A stretch of DNA of 64,000 bases from Tetranychus cinnabarinus (taxonomy: Eukaryota; Arthropoda; Arachnida; Trombidiformes; Tetranychidae). This document shows, in pieces, positions 28,801 to 40,813 of this stretch (within the stretch, counting starts at the first letter, position 1; each line of letters opens with the position of its first letter). Made by a program: the position numbers and the translations under genes. The stretch covers positions 10,183,001 to 10,247,000 of the forward strand of contig WHVY01000002.1 in assembly GCA_022266195.1 (NCBI GenBank), written 5' to 3'. The notes beneath the pieces were generated by a model. It ran no database searches, was not told the origin of the DNA, and saw only the letters and a list, made by a program, of their open reading frames with translations.

Positions 28801-31800
28801 ATCCTGCGTCCAGTGTTTTCAGCTACTTATATTTAGCATAAACTTAAACAAACATTGTCCTATTCACACGTTATTCATGCATTTGCAATGTTTTACTCTG
28901 CTAAATAAGCAAGGCATTGATTCAAATAATGGCAAAGTGCATTGTATTGTAGCATGAATCTTTCACTTTGAGAGATGAGTTTTTAGTATGATTTGTTGTT
29001 CCTCACAATGCTTTTTACTTAAACCTTTGATACCTTCTGACCGCATTTGCAATTCTTAAACAGATCCAAGATCTTAAACTATTCGAACCGCGTTCATGGT
29101 CTTTCACATTGCATATTAGTTGCCATTTGCAAGAATTTCACATAAAATATGTCTTATTGCAATGTACTAATTGCCGAACTTTGCTTTGCTAACAAAGATA
29201 GTTGAATCATATCAATAAATTACTGATGTTATTTGCACGATTTGAAGGTGAAAGATGTTGATATATTGGGAATCCAGTCAATTGAAGTTTACACAATTGC
29301 AGCAGATTGAATTAATTGTGTTTCCGTTTGGTTTTGTTCAATTGATTTGGGGTTTTGCCTGCAAGTGCAATTGTTTATGCATCTGAACAGACTTTTAGTT
29401 GTACAGACAATTTTTGATTAAGTTAGCAGAAAAAGAAGAAAATGACGGAAAAATAGAAATGAGAAAAAAGTTTCAAGTATTGAGAGTGAAACAAAATTGA
29501 GATAAATGAATAGTTGTAATAGCAGGCAAAGAGAGAGAGAGAGGCATATATCCGAAATGGAAATGATCTGAATTGAATAATAAAAGGAAACTAGATGATG
29601 AAGGAAAAACTCGAGTAAAAAGGAGGCGAAAAAAAGACTTACAAGTTTTTGTGTGTCGATTGCATGTTGTACCGAATGAAATGGAAAGAAATGGAAATGA
29701 GTTAAGAGGAAAGAGTAGAGAAGAAGAAGAAAAGTCAAAGAAAAGCAAAGGTTTCACCAAGTAATATATTGAATTATGTTCTTTATTCAGTCTACAAATT
29801 TAGATAATCCTTTTTGACCCTTTGATAGTTTTCACTTTCCATTCATCGATTGACATCCAAGTCCAAATCCATACAATTGTCGGCGAAAATTTAATTTGTT
29901 CATTTCTTTTTGTTCCTCATCTTCAACTCGAGGGATCCAGTCAAACAATAGAGACAAGTTTATTAAAGTCAAAACGTTACCATTGTAAGGCTTTCATTTT
30001 TGTTGCATTATTACTTTGTTTGTCCTCGACTCCAATAATATTCAAGAGTAATCAATTAATTTTTATTCATCCTTTTTTGTGTGTGTTCATTGCCTTCATC
30101 ACCAACAGCAGAGAAACAAAGTTTAAGCAAAGGAGACCAATAAAGCTCATCACATTTATTACGCCTTTTATTTACGGTTATATCCAGATGATGAAAATGA
30201 TGAAAATAAAGACTTATAAAAGTTTTATTTTATCACTTGAATGAAAATGTTTGTACCAATGTTTACCCTCGAGAGTTACGAGCATACATAATTTTGGTAA
30301 TGAAAAAAAACCTGTGATGTTGATGATGATGAGGGTAACTTGACGCTGTAAACATTTCATCTCGTCGCATAATCTTGCTCAATCCCTTATCAAGATTAAC
30401 AAAATAATATTATAAAGTGAAGCTCCTGGGGCAGTTTTTGTCGCTTGCCTTTACTTTGCCTCCAGTTATTGGGTTATTGGTACCATGATTTACAATATGT
30501 GTGATGAGTGTAGCTTGCTATTTTTGCTATAGATAAGGTCTAATAGGTGTTCAATTTTGGGTAAACAGTGAATAATTGCATGGTGAAATTGGGAAACAGA
30601 TCAAGTTTAATCAAAAAGTTGGATTCCATTTTCATGACAATTTCATTGGTTTTTGTCATTTTGGTTTTGTGACTTTACTTTTGATCAACACTTTTTTGTT
30701 GTTTTTACGTTTTAAAGCAATTCTGTTCTGAAACTCTGATTGAAACTTTATACTGGGAGGTTTTCAACTCCCAGTTGGACGATGAGGTGATGGTTTATTA
30801 TTCTTATTGTTATTGGTGATTCTGGTAACCTTAAGGATGGATTTTAGTTTTTCTTTGCTTTTCTCTGGTTAAGATTCTTTAATTTGTTTGACACTTGTGA
30901 GTTAAAGTAAACAGTGCAATAACCTGGGGAAGAGATGAGATGAGAAAGATGATTGAAGAAGATTGAAGATTGAAGCATCATTCTTTTGTGTATATTAATA
31001 ATGCTCTTGGTCCTTTACTTTGCGTCTCATCTTGAAGGTTCCTCAATCTTGCTGGTTATTTAAGTGCTACAGACGCGTGCCTTTGCTTCACAATCTCAAT
31101 GTCAGCTCATTCATCTTATCAAATTTTAATAACAATAGCATTAACAATACAAATGTGCTTATAATCTGAATGCTCATCCTCATGAGCATATCAAATTGTT
31201 TCAAGATGATATCATTATTTTGGACAGAATGGGAAAGAAGAGCAAAGAAGGAATTTCAATCCATAAAATGAATTGATGACACAAATGATACTTAATCACT
31301 TGGTAAATGCAAGTGATTGCTTGTGACACTAACCATATCAAGGTCAAGTTGTACTCTAATTTTGGCAACAAACTGAGTCAAACCATTTAGATACGCAAAT
31401 GAATAATGAAAGTAAATGAAATTGCAGGATGAATAATACTGAATGAGTTGAGGAAAAGAATGAAAATGAAAAAAATGAAGAGCAATTACATCTTTAAATG
31501 TGTGCTCGACTTGAAGGAAGGTTGAAGGATTTGAGTTTAGAGGTAACTTGAAGAGTAAAAGTTGAGAGTGAAAAGTTTGAACCGAGTACTGGTTTTTGAA
31601 TGGGTTGTTAATTTAATTGCAAAACACACTGGCTGTTTATTTGGTATACACCAGTGTAATGGAGAAAAAGAAATGAAATGGATGAGGAAGAGAGGCAAGA
31701 TTGGGATGAGGTAAAAATGGGAAGAAGGGAGGATGGAAAAGGAAAGGATTTTGAAGTCAATATCAATGCCTTTAGGGGTGAAGAGAAGAGGCTAGTGAAA

Positions 31801-33093
31801 AGTAAGAGTTGCTACTGTTGCTGATGCTAGATTAAGTTGCCTCAAGTTGATCGATTGGATAAAGCACAGAGGGACGACAAATGTGCAATTGAAAGGGCAA
31901 ATTGCAGTAGCTTTTTTTCATTAACCAATGTTGCTTCTTTTTTTCGTGTATCAATACATCAAAGACATCATCATCGTTCCATTGTTTAACTCATAAGACA
32001 TAAATCTTTAAGCTAAACAAGCGACTCTTAATCCCATCAAATGTAACAGACAGCAATGTAAAATTGTCTTAATTTGCATCATTAACTAATTTTCATCTCA
32101 TGTCAAGTCGTGTAAGTCCATGTTGCTCGCCTTTTCATACCTAAGAGCTACACTCTTGTCCCCATCATCTAAAATGTACTCAAATCATTTTAGCAAAAAA
32201 ACTCGATTTTCCTCATACAATACAAATCTTACAAACTTTCTTTTCTATCTTTTGTTCAGGCTCGATGAGCAAGTCATTTTTTGTGCTATATTACATTCAT
32301 TGTGTATTTGTTTTTGGTGCTTATTTACATGAAATTTTCAGTCAATATAAACTGTTGCAGATGACTTTTTTTTCGGGTAAACAATCTGGTTAATCCAAGC
32401 ATAATGTACCCAAAAATTGATCTTGTAATGGTTTCATGCTATATAAGGTAAACTCTACATTCAATCATCTGCATTTCAATTTATTTATTTACTTTGTCGT
32501 TGCAACTCGTTGCAGCCTCTGTTTCTGTCAGATATTTTTTCCTCCTTGTTTTTTCTGGTAAATTTCTTTAACAAGAACATTTCTTGAACATTTATCATGA
32601 TTCAATTTTGAGAGTTTTCATCATTTTGCTGGTCAAAGCTTCTAGTAAATTCAATCATATTGTCCATTTACTATTCCATTTAAAATTATTCAAAGATTTG
32701 GGTATGGCTTGGAGTGTTGAGAATCGCTTTTTTACTTTTCATCATGAATTTTGATTGGTAATATTTTGAAACAAATATAAGCCCGATTCGACAACACAAA
32801 CCTTGTTCAAAACAATAACTTCCAGTGACTGTTATGAGTGCTTCATTATTGAACAATGCAGGCATTTGCGCTGAGCTCAGTTTCCTCATAAACTACTACT
32901 ATTAATAGTATTACATGTTTTTTCACAACAGGCTGCATATTCATAGCATGAAATGATTCCTCATCTAGTGTGTGCAGGCTTCGTAAGAGACGAAAATATT
33001 TTTGCAATAGTGACTGGAGGAAGTCAGTCAGTGAGTGTTCCATAAATTTATCATTATTCAGCTAATAAACATTTCCTTTATTACAATTGCAAG
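22899..33093. other. 10 kb non-coding, low-complexity region
   Basis: I find no convincing gene. Open frames here are short, contain repetitive Ser/Phe/Leu or Lys/Glu runs, and have no supporting splice sites or motifs. The DNA is AT-rich with many GATGATG, TCATCATC and GAAAAAG tracts, as in intergenic or intronic arthropod DNA. Regulatory elements cannot be excluded. Confidence 0.5.
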
Positions 33094-33533
33094 GTGATTG
33101 GAAATCATTTTTATGGAATTGCTGCTGATAGACATGGTAGACATCCTCTACTAGCGATCGATTTAAATACAAAATCATTCAAAAGTTTACCAAAAACGGT
33201 TAGAGAATCCATTTCACAATGGCCTCAATTGAGAGATCAAGCCAGACTTTACTCAATAGAATCGCAGGAATATTAGAAGATTCAACACGGCATGAAGAAA
33301 CTCAGAGCATGTGATGTAGGAGAAGAAGTAATGATAGGATTTATCAAGTCTCAAAGAAATTAACTCCCAAATTCGCAGGTCCTTATAAAATAATAGAGAA
33401 ATTAGGAAAAAAAGCTTACAGAATTCTAATATTGGGAGAAAAAGGTAAAATTAAAGTAACGCTTGGAAGCCAACTTAAACCTTTATATAGACCAACACAA
33501 AATTTGCAAAAAGTAGCTAGTAATAATGAGTAG
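33094..33533 (+). pseudogene. Ty3/gypsy integrase C-terminal relic
   Basis: The translation shows the end of an integrase core (YGIAADRHGRHPL, like the usual YGRxP motif), then a GDEVMI-like VGEEVMIGFIKSQR and, after a stop and frame change, TPKFAGPYKIIEKLGKKAYR, the classic gypsy C-terminal GPY/F module, ending near 33533. At least one stop and one frameshift show it is dead. No LTR was identified nearby. Confidence 0.8.
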
Positions 33534-33964
33534 AAATAAATAAAATGAAACCTTATCACTTTTCCTTATAAACTACCTAAATACTTTTGATAAGACTAAT
33601 CTGTTTGGTAACTGTACAAATTAATCCTTTCATAACTGGAGATACAGTTTTATGGAATATAACCGATTACAAACCCAGAAAAGCGACCTAAGAGATAAGA
33701 ATAATTTTAGCCTTAGCAAATCCTTGCGCAGAAATGCTAAAATTCAGCACTGATGACTTTGGATTAATAGTAAATATAACACGCTCTAGAATGAGATGTC
33801 CTATTTAAATCTAACATGTGAAGCTACTAGAAAATACTTGTTTACAATTCAGCATTATTGTTTAAATTTCAGTGAAATTTACAATTGTGATAGATATGCA
33901 ATTTTAAGTTTAAATTTCACTGAGACACGATCAAATTACAAAAATATCCCAAACTGACCCATTT

Positions 33965-34299
33965 TTGTTGTATAAAACCAATGTAACACATAGATGTAAA
34001 ATTAAATACAAAGGACCAGAATACCTATTAGCATTCAAATGTAGCTCGAAAAATAAATTATGCGAATGTGCGATTAAACCCGTTTATGGTAAATTAAACT
34101 TTCAATCATCTAATATCACAAAAACCCTATCGAATATCAACAAAAAAGATTCACCTTTTGAGTGGGGTCCTAAACGGAAAAATACTTTCAATTAAATGGA
34201 AAAGAAATTAGCCACAACTCCTGTTCTTGCTCATTACGATCTAAATAAGCAAACTTAACTGAGAGTTTATGTTTTGTACTATGGTGCAGGAGCAATTTT
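33965..34299 (+). pseudogene. Ty3/gypsy reverse transcriptase/RNase H junction relic
   Basis: The end of this frame reads FEWGPKRKNTF, then a stop, then KKLATTPVLAHYDLNK and, after another stop, YYGAGAI. This is the F-x-W...AF..LK..L...PVL..(Y/F)D...(Y)G.GA(V/I) signature of gypsy elements. The first 55 codons, with several Cys, are not recognised and may be unrelated. The fragment lies downstream of the integrase relic, the reverse of normal pol order, so the element is scrambled or two copies are present. It ends where the LCAT inverted repeat begins. Confidence 0.7.
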
Positions 34300-34923
34300 T
34301 TGGTGATTTGTATTATGACACTGTCTACGACAATTTGGAAAGAGTAGTGACAACCACTGGACAAAAGGGGTGCTAGTATGTCACTCCTATGGAAGCTTAA
34401 ACTTGGCCGAATTAATTCTAAGGAAAAATGCTGCTGCTCTTTATGATAAAATAGCTACCATTATTATTACCCTTGGAGCGCCTTGGGGTGGGTCAATGAA
34501 CGCACTAAGAGCCATATTACCTGGCAATAATTTGAAAAAACCGTATTTTAATTATCGAATATTCAACATGATTCGACGTACTCATACTTCTTTGTACCAC
34601 CTTATTCCGAGTAACGGAACACTGAGGTTCGAAGACATCGTGCAACTCGATGACGTCAATAGCAAGCTTTCAGAGATATTAAAAGTTTTCGAAAAGGCTC
34701 GTTTGAACGAGGACATGACCCGTGATCGCACAAATGTCTGGCAGACTATCGATGTATTCGATAGTTTGGATGCAAATATTGATATATATTGCCATTATGG
34801 CACAGATATTCCCACACTTTCAAAACTTCAGTATTATCATGGTGTAACTGACGATTTTTTCCTCAATACCCTTACGGATGATAGGGAGACGGTACTGTTG
34901 GACATTCTTTGTCTTTATGTAAA
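34300..34923 (+). pseudogene. LCAT/PLA2G15-family lipase fragment, left arm
   Basis: The frame at 34370-34933 begins with LVCHSYGSL, the nucleophile elbow of the LCAT / lysosomal phospholipase A2 family, followed by ITLGAPWGGSMNAL (family motif) and NIDIYCHYGTDIPTL (matching the C-terminal YG.G..T region). The preceding 70 bases encode the residues before the elbow but in another frame, so a frameshift separates them. The N-terminal half and the catalytic Asp/His end are absent. It is almost identical to 35903-36526 in inverted orientation. Confidence 0.75.
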
Positions 34924-35902
34924 CCATTTATGAAAAAAAGTATACAGGAAATAAGAAAATTCAAATTTAAATGCAAACTTTATTGAGGGAATATAAAAAC
35001 GAAATCAAATATGGGCAATGGTATAGTAACGATTGATTGTCCTTTTGACTTTCCATAAATGGCAATCAATAAGGTCACATATAATATTCACGAGTCTTCC
35101 TAATTGATTTTTTCAATTTCATTTCCTTGTTTCAGTTTCCAACAAGCAAATTAGCAATATTGCTTCTGGATTTCAACAAATTTTTGTTTAGATTAGCTTT
35201 TTCGAAAATGGTTTCCATTTCATAGATATTATGTGGAATGGCATTAATTCAAACAATCGGATCTTTCCACGGAATATCGGTCGATGGAAGGAAATGCACA
35301 AACGAGGTGAAAGTTCTTTCTACCTCGTTATAAACTGCATAGGAATGGTGCTATTTTCCAAAATTATTACCTGATAATAAACCTCGCAATGAAGACATTG
35401 ACCCTACCCATTTTTCAGCGAGAGTTATAATTCTATCTAATTTTATCTATAGGTTTATCTTTTTGATATCTTCTTATGAAATCGGCAAAATTAAGATAGC
35501 CGTAAGATGGACATACAAGTACGGCTTTGTTACCATTTGATTTAACTACGCTTTCTGTAGCTTCAAAGGACGTTTCAAAGTAGTCAGAACCAACATCTGA
35601 CAATAAAGTAACGCGACAGATTGCATATATCTAACAGCTTTTTTCAGAATCACAGTCGCAGCCTGATTCTTAGAGCGTTATGAGCTTGGACAGCTGAGCA
35701 ACTTTGTTAAATTTGTTCTTACAACTGACTTGAAGGATACGCATATCCTGGTCCGTTAACATTGTGCCCAAACTTTTGTTTTTGGCTAGTTGACAAGTGA
35801 AGCAGTTTTGAAAGTGTGGGAACATCTGTGCCATAATGACAATATATATCAATATTTTTATCGAATACATCGATAGCCTGCCAGAATAAAGACTTTAAAA
35901 GC
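34924..35902. other. Spacer between the LCAT inverted repeats
   Basis: This ~980 bp spacer separates the arms. It contains a third, more diverged LCAT-like relic (35140-35605) and a partial duplication of the arm's end (about 35810-35885). Confidence 0.6.
35140..35605 (-). pseudogene. Third, diverged LCAT-like relic
   Basis: On the - strand, AVLVCPSYGYLNFADFI (about 35470-35530) corresponds to VLVCHSYGSLNLAELI of the neighbouring copies, with the His before the nucleophile changed to Pro. After a stop, GSMSSLRGLLSGNN matches GSMNALRAILPGNN. Several stops and frameshifts follow. It is an older copy of the same gene. Confidence 0.6.
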
Positions 35903-36532
35903 TTTACATAAAGATAAAGAATGTCCAACAGTACCGTCTCCCTATCATCCGTAAGGGTACTGAGGAAAAAATCGTCAGTTACACCATGATAATACTGAAG
36001 TTTTGAAAGTGTGGGAATATCTGTGCCATAATGGCAATATATATCAATATTTGCATCCAAACTATCGAATACATCGATAGTCTGCCAGACATTTGTGCGA
36101 TCACGGGTCATGTCCTCGTTCAAACGAGCCTTTTCGAAAACTTTTAATATCTCTGAAAGCTTGCTATTGACGTCATCGAGTTGCACGATGTCTTCGAACC
36201 TCAGTGTTCCGTTACTCGGAATAAGGTGGTACAAAGAAGTATGAGTACGTCGAATCATGTTGAATATTCGATAATTAAAATACGGTTTTTTCAAATTATT
36301 GCCAGGTAATATGGCTCTTAGTGCGTTCATTGACCCACCCCAAGGCGCTCCAAGGGTAATAATAATGGTAGCTATTTTATCATAAAGAGCAGCAGCATTT
36401 TTCCTTAGAATTAATTCGGCCAAGTTTAAGCTTCCATAGGAGTGACATACTAGCACCCCTTTTGTCCAGTGGTTGTCACTACTCTTTCCAAATTGTCGTA
36501 GACAGTGTCATAATACAAATCACCAATACCAA
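35720..36532 (-). pseudogene. LCAT/PLA2G15-family lipase fragment, right arm
   Basis: The 245-codon frame (36456-35719) carries the same LVCHSYGSL, GAPWGGS and YCHYGT motifs as the left arm and differs from it at only two residues in the shared part. Beyond the arm it repeats the VFD...NIDIYCHYGTDVPTL segment a second time, so an 85 bp internal duplication extends it. On the outer side the sequence starts at a good acceptor (TTTTTCTTTTTCAG, near 36533), so this arm keeps an exon boundary the left arm lacks. It shares the same frameshift before the elbow, so the gene was broken before duplication. Confidence 0.7.
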
Positions 36533-37500
36533 CTGAAAAAGAAAAAAATAAAATTTAACTTCCTCGCAACATATGACGTTAAGTAGGATTTTCGATTAAG
36601 TATCAAAGCATAGCAACTGATTTTCTCCAATCTCGAGGGATTCTGAATAATGTTATAAATAAATAAATACTCCGAGGTCTAAGTTGACCCTTTGTCGCAA
36701 TCTGGAAAATTGCATTACAGATTAAGATCAGCTTTAGATAGACATTTCAGAATGACATTATGATTGACCTTTGTTTTCTGATCGACTGTAGAATGCGATT
36801 GGGTTTACCTTTGATTTACCCTAAGGATTATCAATAGATTAACTGAAGTTTGAAGTTGCCGTAAATATTGCATGAAAACGCATAAAAAATCAATAGTGAG
36901 TGATAGATGACTTCTGTAAAAAGCATTTTTAACAATTTTAGGCCTATTATGGGTAAGAAGTAGCTTAGCTGCAACCATTGAAAAGTTATCGTGACAAAAT
37001 TTGATTAGCTTTATTTTTTTAAGGGACCGTAACTTTTTTTATTTTTGTAGGCTTATTACTTGAAAAAAATAATAGATTAAGGTAATTTCTTGAATTGAAA
37101 TTGAAAATAAACTTGAAATTATCGCCCAACGAATGAAAGAGGGTCCAGAAAGCAGTAACTTCAATTCTGCTTTGATTAGCTCGAAATGGTGCACTGTTTT
37201 TTATTATATTGTTTGACTTACCTTGCCTGATGCACCATTTTATGTACTTATCAAAAATACTTTTGGACTTTCAGCAGAGACAAAACTGAGTGTTTTAACA
37301 TCAGAAAGAAGGTAAGGAAAAGATTAAATTAAAATGGAATATATTTTTAAATTCATCAAAATTGTTTTTATTTCACACAGTCAATATGTTGAATCTAAGC
37401 ATTGAAAACTGGTCATGCCCTGAAGCCATTCAAACTCTTAAAAAATTCATGAGAATGACGTTTCTGGACAATCGATTGATTCTTTCTGATTGATTTGTAG
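36533..37500. other. Gap before the IAP pseudogene
   Basis: No gene is recognised. AT-rich; a splice-acceptor-like TGATTTGTAG ends at 37500. Confidence 0.4.
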
Positions 37501-38240
37501 CTAAGTAAAGTTTATACAGTTGTATACGATGGCTTTTATCTATCGGATGATAAAGCTTTTTTCGTTTGCTTCTACTGTGGCTCACACATACCAACAACTT
37601 CAGCAGATTTAAATATTGTTGACCTCCATTGTAATTTCAGTTTAAACCGCGCTTATTTGAAACATGAAGAATTAAGACTTAAATTTTGGTATAATGTCGC
37701 TTCTCGATTCGCATATAATTGTGTACCAAGAAGAATAGAGTTTAACTACCTTCAAACTTTAATTAAAATCTTGCGATTAGAAAAGCAAAGCACCAATACA
37801 ATTGTTTAAAGCGCCACATCTGAACAGATGATTAATCCGAGTAAAATTTTCCAATTACATTCCAATTACAATTGTACTTCAAATGAGAGGAAATAGAACT
37901 TTCTCTTTCAGCATTCAAAATACACAATTTTGGAAGCAAATACGTTTGAAGAATCCGGATTCTTTTACTGAGGATTTGGCTGCATTGTTCAATGTGCTTT
38001 CGCAATGAGCAAATCCATCCCTCATTAATAAATATCTTTACTCTGACTATCCATTTTTAACAGCGAGCAAATATGAAAACGACAAGAACAATTGTGCTGT
38101 GTGTTTAGTTGAGCCGCGGAGTTTCTTTTACTCCCTGTAATCATTTAGTGACATGTGTTGAGTGCAATGAAAGGTTGGAACGGAAAAACATATTATTATA
38201 TCCTGTTTGTCACTCAGTAATTGGAATTAATTGTTGGGCA
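37501..38240 (+). pseudogene. BIR-RING inhibitor of apoptosis pseudogene
   Basis: From an acceptor-like site at 37500, the frame reads a BIR: GFYL...CFYC, then 16 residues to His, then the H-x6-C position, which here is Arg instead of Cys. A TAA at 37807-37809 and a later TAG interrupt it. At 38093 a RING begins with CAVC and, after a frameshift, continues PCNHLVTCVEC and YPVC, where the first Cys of the last pair is Tyr. Two lost zinc ligands, two stops and a frameshift make it a clear pseudogene. The linker is closely related to the fragment at 1-239. Confidence 0.75.
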
Positions 38241-40264
38241 AAATACTAAGAAAACGATTAAAGAAAGATAATAACTTTGGAAAAGCGATGTTTATCAATC
38301 GCTGGACAATAAATTGTGATTGCAAAGAAAAAATTTACCCTAATATTTCGCATTCCTACAAATAAGAGAGCTGGCAAGCTAATCTTGCCAACTCTCAAAA
38401 CAGGGCTAAAAGTTTATTATAAACTTAACTTAAGATGTAACCTTATTAGACTACAGTTACAGGATGTTGTAGATGATGATGAGGATGAAAAAAATGAAAA
38501 TATATTTATATGATTTACAATGTAGAAGAGATCTAGTTTTTAGTTTATTCTTTGTAGTGGTGATGTAAATTTCTAACCCTTATTAAATTTTAATTTATTT
38601 GATGAAATACGTGTAATTTATTAAAAAAGTGAAAATTCTTCACAGCATTATATACTTTTCTTTGTCAATAAAATTTCCATAAATTAAATGATTTAAGCTA
38701 TTTTTGCTCTAGATTGATTAAACTAGGCTAACCATGATGTATAAATATGTATGCAAAATACAAAGCAAGATCAAGAAATAATAAATACAAGTAAAATTAA
38801 CTTTAAAGGGTTAAAAAAACATGATTGTGTCAAAAACGTGGATAGCGGTCCAAGGTCAATCAAGCTTATCACGACAAAAGTTAACTTAAATTATTCATAT
38901 TCATGCGGTTGATTCATTTCATCTTCAATGTTTAATTGATGAAATTTACGGTCAAGTAATCGATGAGAGATCGGTAAATGGGCTATCTTGTGTATCTTTA
39001 TGACTACTCTTAACATATCAACTTCAACTACTACTCAATCTTAATTGAAAAACTTAGGCCAAATGATACTGGTAACTATTAATATAAATTCCTTGCAGTC
39101 AGTGATACATTGATGTATTGAAGTATTGTGGTGACAATTAAAATTTATGGTGTGATTGATCATTTGCTTTATTATTTTGAAACTGGTTTTTGTTTTTGCT
39201 ACTTCAATACGGTAGGGAAAGGCCGCTATTGGTTAACTTTTCGTGGGTCGGCTGTTTTGTGATGTAGAAGATTTTCTCCCTCACGGTGTATAAAATTGTC
39301 GATATTTTTTTCGTTGCGGTGTTAAAGCAGTTCTGTTCAGTTGAATTACTGAATCTTTCTATTTCAACTTTTAATCTAATTCCATCCAATACCCCTCAAA
39401 TCAACCAAAATTTTAATACGACCTCATCAGTATACTATTAATAGTATTAATTCATAATAAAACTGTACTTGAGTGCAATGCTCTTCTGGATATCAATGTG
39501 TCAAGCTAATCGAAGGTATCAATTCATCTTGAGGTACCTTTTTCAATTTTTTCACTGGTGGACCATAGTGTAAGATTTTTGATCGACCTTTAACCTTGTG
39601 AAATCTTTTTAACAGTTTGACAAATTTACAACGCTGAATCAATAATCCAGTGCTCTCGATGGTTATGTAATTTGAATGATCAATTCTCTATTGCTCAATC
39701 ATGAGAAATGTATGTATGCGTCCATAAATTATTGAATTATGGTGGCAAAATGTTAAACCTTGGCAAAATCATAGTTTAATGTTTCGATATTCGATCTAGT
39801 AAAATCTACTTTCTTGGACTGTCAAGTATACTTTTCGGCTTTTTGACTTTTTTAAATTACTGTACACTGCTCAAGTAGCATAACTATAGTCCATTGGTTC
39901 ACCAATTGCCGTACCTGCCGACTTATTTCAAGCTGAATTTTGGAAAAAGTTTAGTGGCCAAATGATGAATTTACATGAATTGGAGCGAAACTAAAATTTT
40001 CACACTTTTTCACTAATTCACAATTTGTTGAATAAAATAAATCTATACTTTGGTTTATTTGATCCTGCTAAGCTTCATCTTAAACTACACATTAGTCTAT
40101 GCACGTTCACCTTCTAATGGCTATTGGCCTTTCATTTCAATTCTAAGTTTCATCTTGTTTCATCGTGAGTCATCAAAGTTGCATCTCTTGAGAATCAAAT
40201 ATAATTTCAAGATTTTCCATTTATCTTTGAGTTGTTTATTGTCAATGACTTTGTAAAGCGATTC
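38241..40264. other. Non-coding gap with hairpin and dispersed motif
   Basis: It holds the second copy of the GAGAG hairpin (38366-38396), followed by ~200 bp distantly like the 20.6/22.4 kb repeats, and the second copy of a ~45 bp motif (38966-39010). No gene is recognised. Confidence 0.45.
38366..38396. repeat. Hairpin GAGAGCTGGCAAG...CTTGCCAACTCTC
   Basis: Stem of 13 bp (one mismatch) around CTAAT; same family as 20566-20595. Confidence 0.6.
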
Positions 40265-40813
40265 ACAAGGGATCGGCACGAACTGTCGCTCGAGTTTTTT
40301 AATGAAATATATATTTTTGGATAGCCCATCAGAGGTACATAAAAAGTGAAAAATAGTAGGTGCCCGTTTTTTGATTAACAAAAGTTATTGGCATTTTCAT
40401 GGCGCGTCTAGGCATTTCTCTATGCATTATGCTCAAGTTTTTTGAAAAAAACAAAATTAAAAAAAATTTTACGAATTTTCGCAGCTCGCAATCAGGCAAT
40501 TATTTCGATCAATCAGCGAGTCTAAGAGGGCAATTAAGGCAATTAAGGCAATTACTGGCCACAAACATAAGTTTTTTTCATCTAATGTTCATTGTGCGAA
40601 AATTCGTAAAATTTTTTTTAATTTTGTTTTTTTCAAAAAACTTGAGCATAATGCATAGAGAAATGCCTAGACGCGCCATGAAAATGCCAATAACTTTTGT
40701 TAATCAAAAAACGGGCACCTACTATTTTTCACTTTTTATGTACCTCTGATGGGCTATCCAAAAATATATATTTCATTAAAAAACTCGAGCGACAGTTCGT
40801 GCCGATCCCTTGT
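40265..40813. mobile_element. Foldback (MITE-like) element, 219 bp arms
   Basis: 40265-40483 and 40595-40813 are near-perfect reverse complements separated by a 111 bp loop that contains three GGCAATTAA units. Such long arms with a short unrelated loop are typical of foldback elements. No target duplication is evident at the ends. ORFs across it are by-products of the palindrome. Confidence 0.8.

Larger units (their letters stand above)
34300..36526. repeat. Inverted repeat, two 624 bp arms
   Basis: 34300-34923 and 35903-36526 are reverse complements, apparently about 99% identical, with a 979 bp spacer. Confidence 0.85.

Noticed and set aside
29418..29760. Overlapping Ser/Phe/Leu-rich - strand ORFs
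   Set aside because: Reverse complements of a purine-rich GAAAAAG tract; low complexity.
29822..30244. 140-codon + strand ORF with hydrophobic stretches
   Set aside because: Non-ATG start and composition expected of AT-rich random frames; no domain pattern.
30765..30792. Short hairpin CTGGGAG...CTCCCAG
   Set aside because: A single 7 bp stem in non-coding DNA, expected by chance in a window this long.
32896..32912. Palindrome ACTATTAATAGT, also at about 39432
   Set aside because: Short AT-rich palindromes recur by chance; no shared flanks.
40399..40749. 116-codon ORF across 40.4-40.7 kb
   Set aside because: It is created by the foldback element's palindrome.
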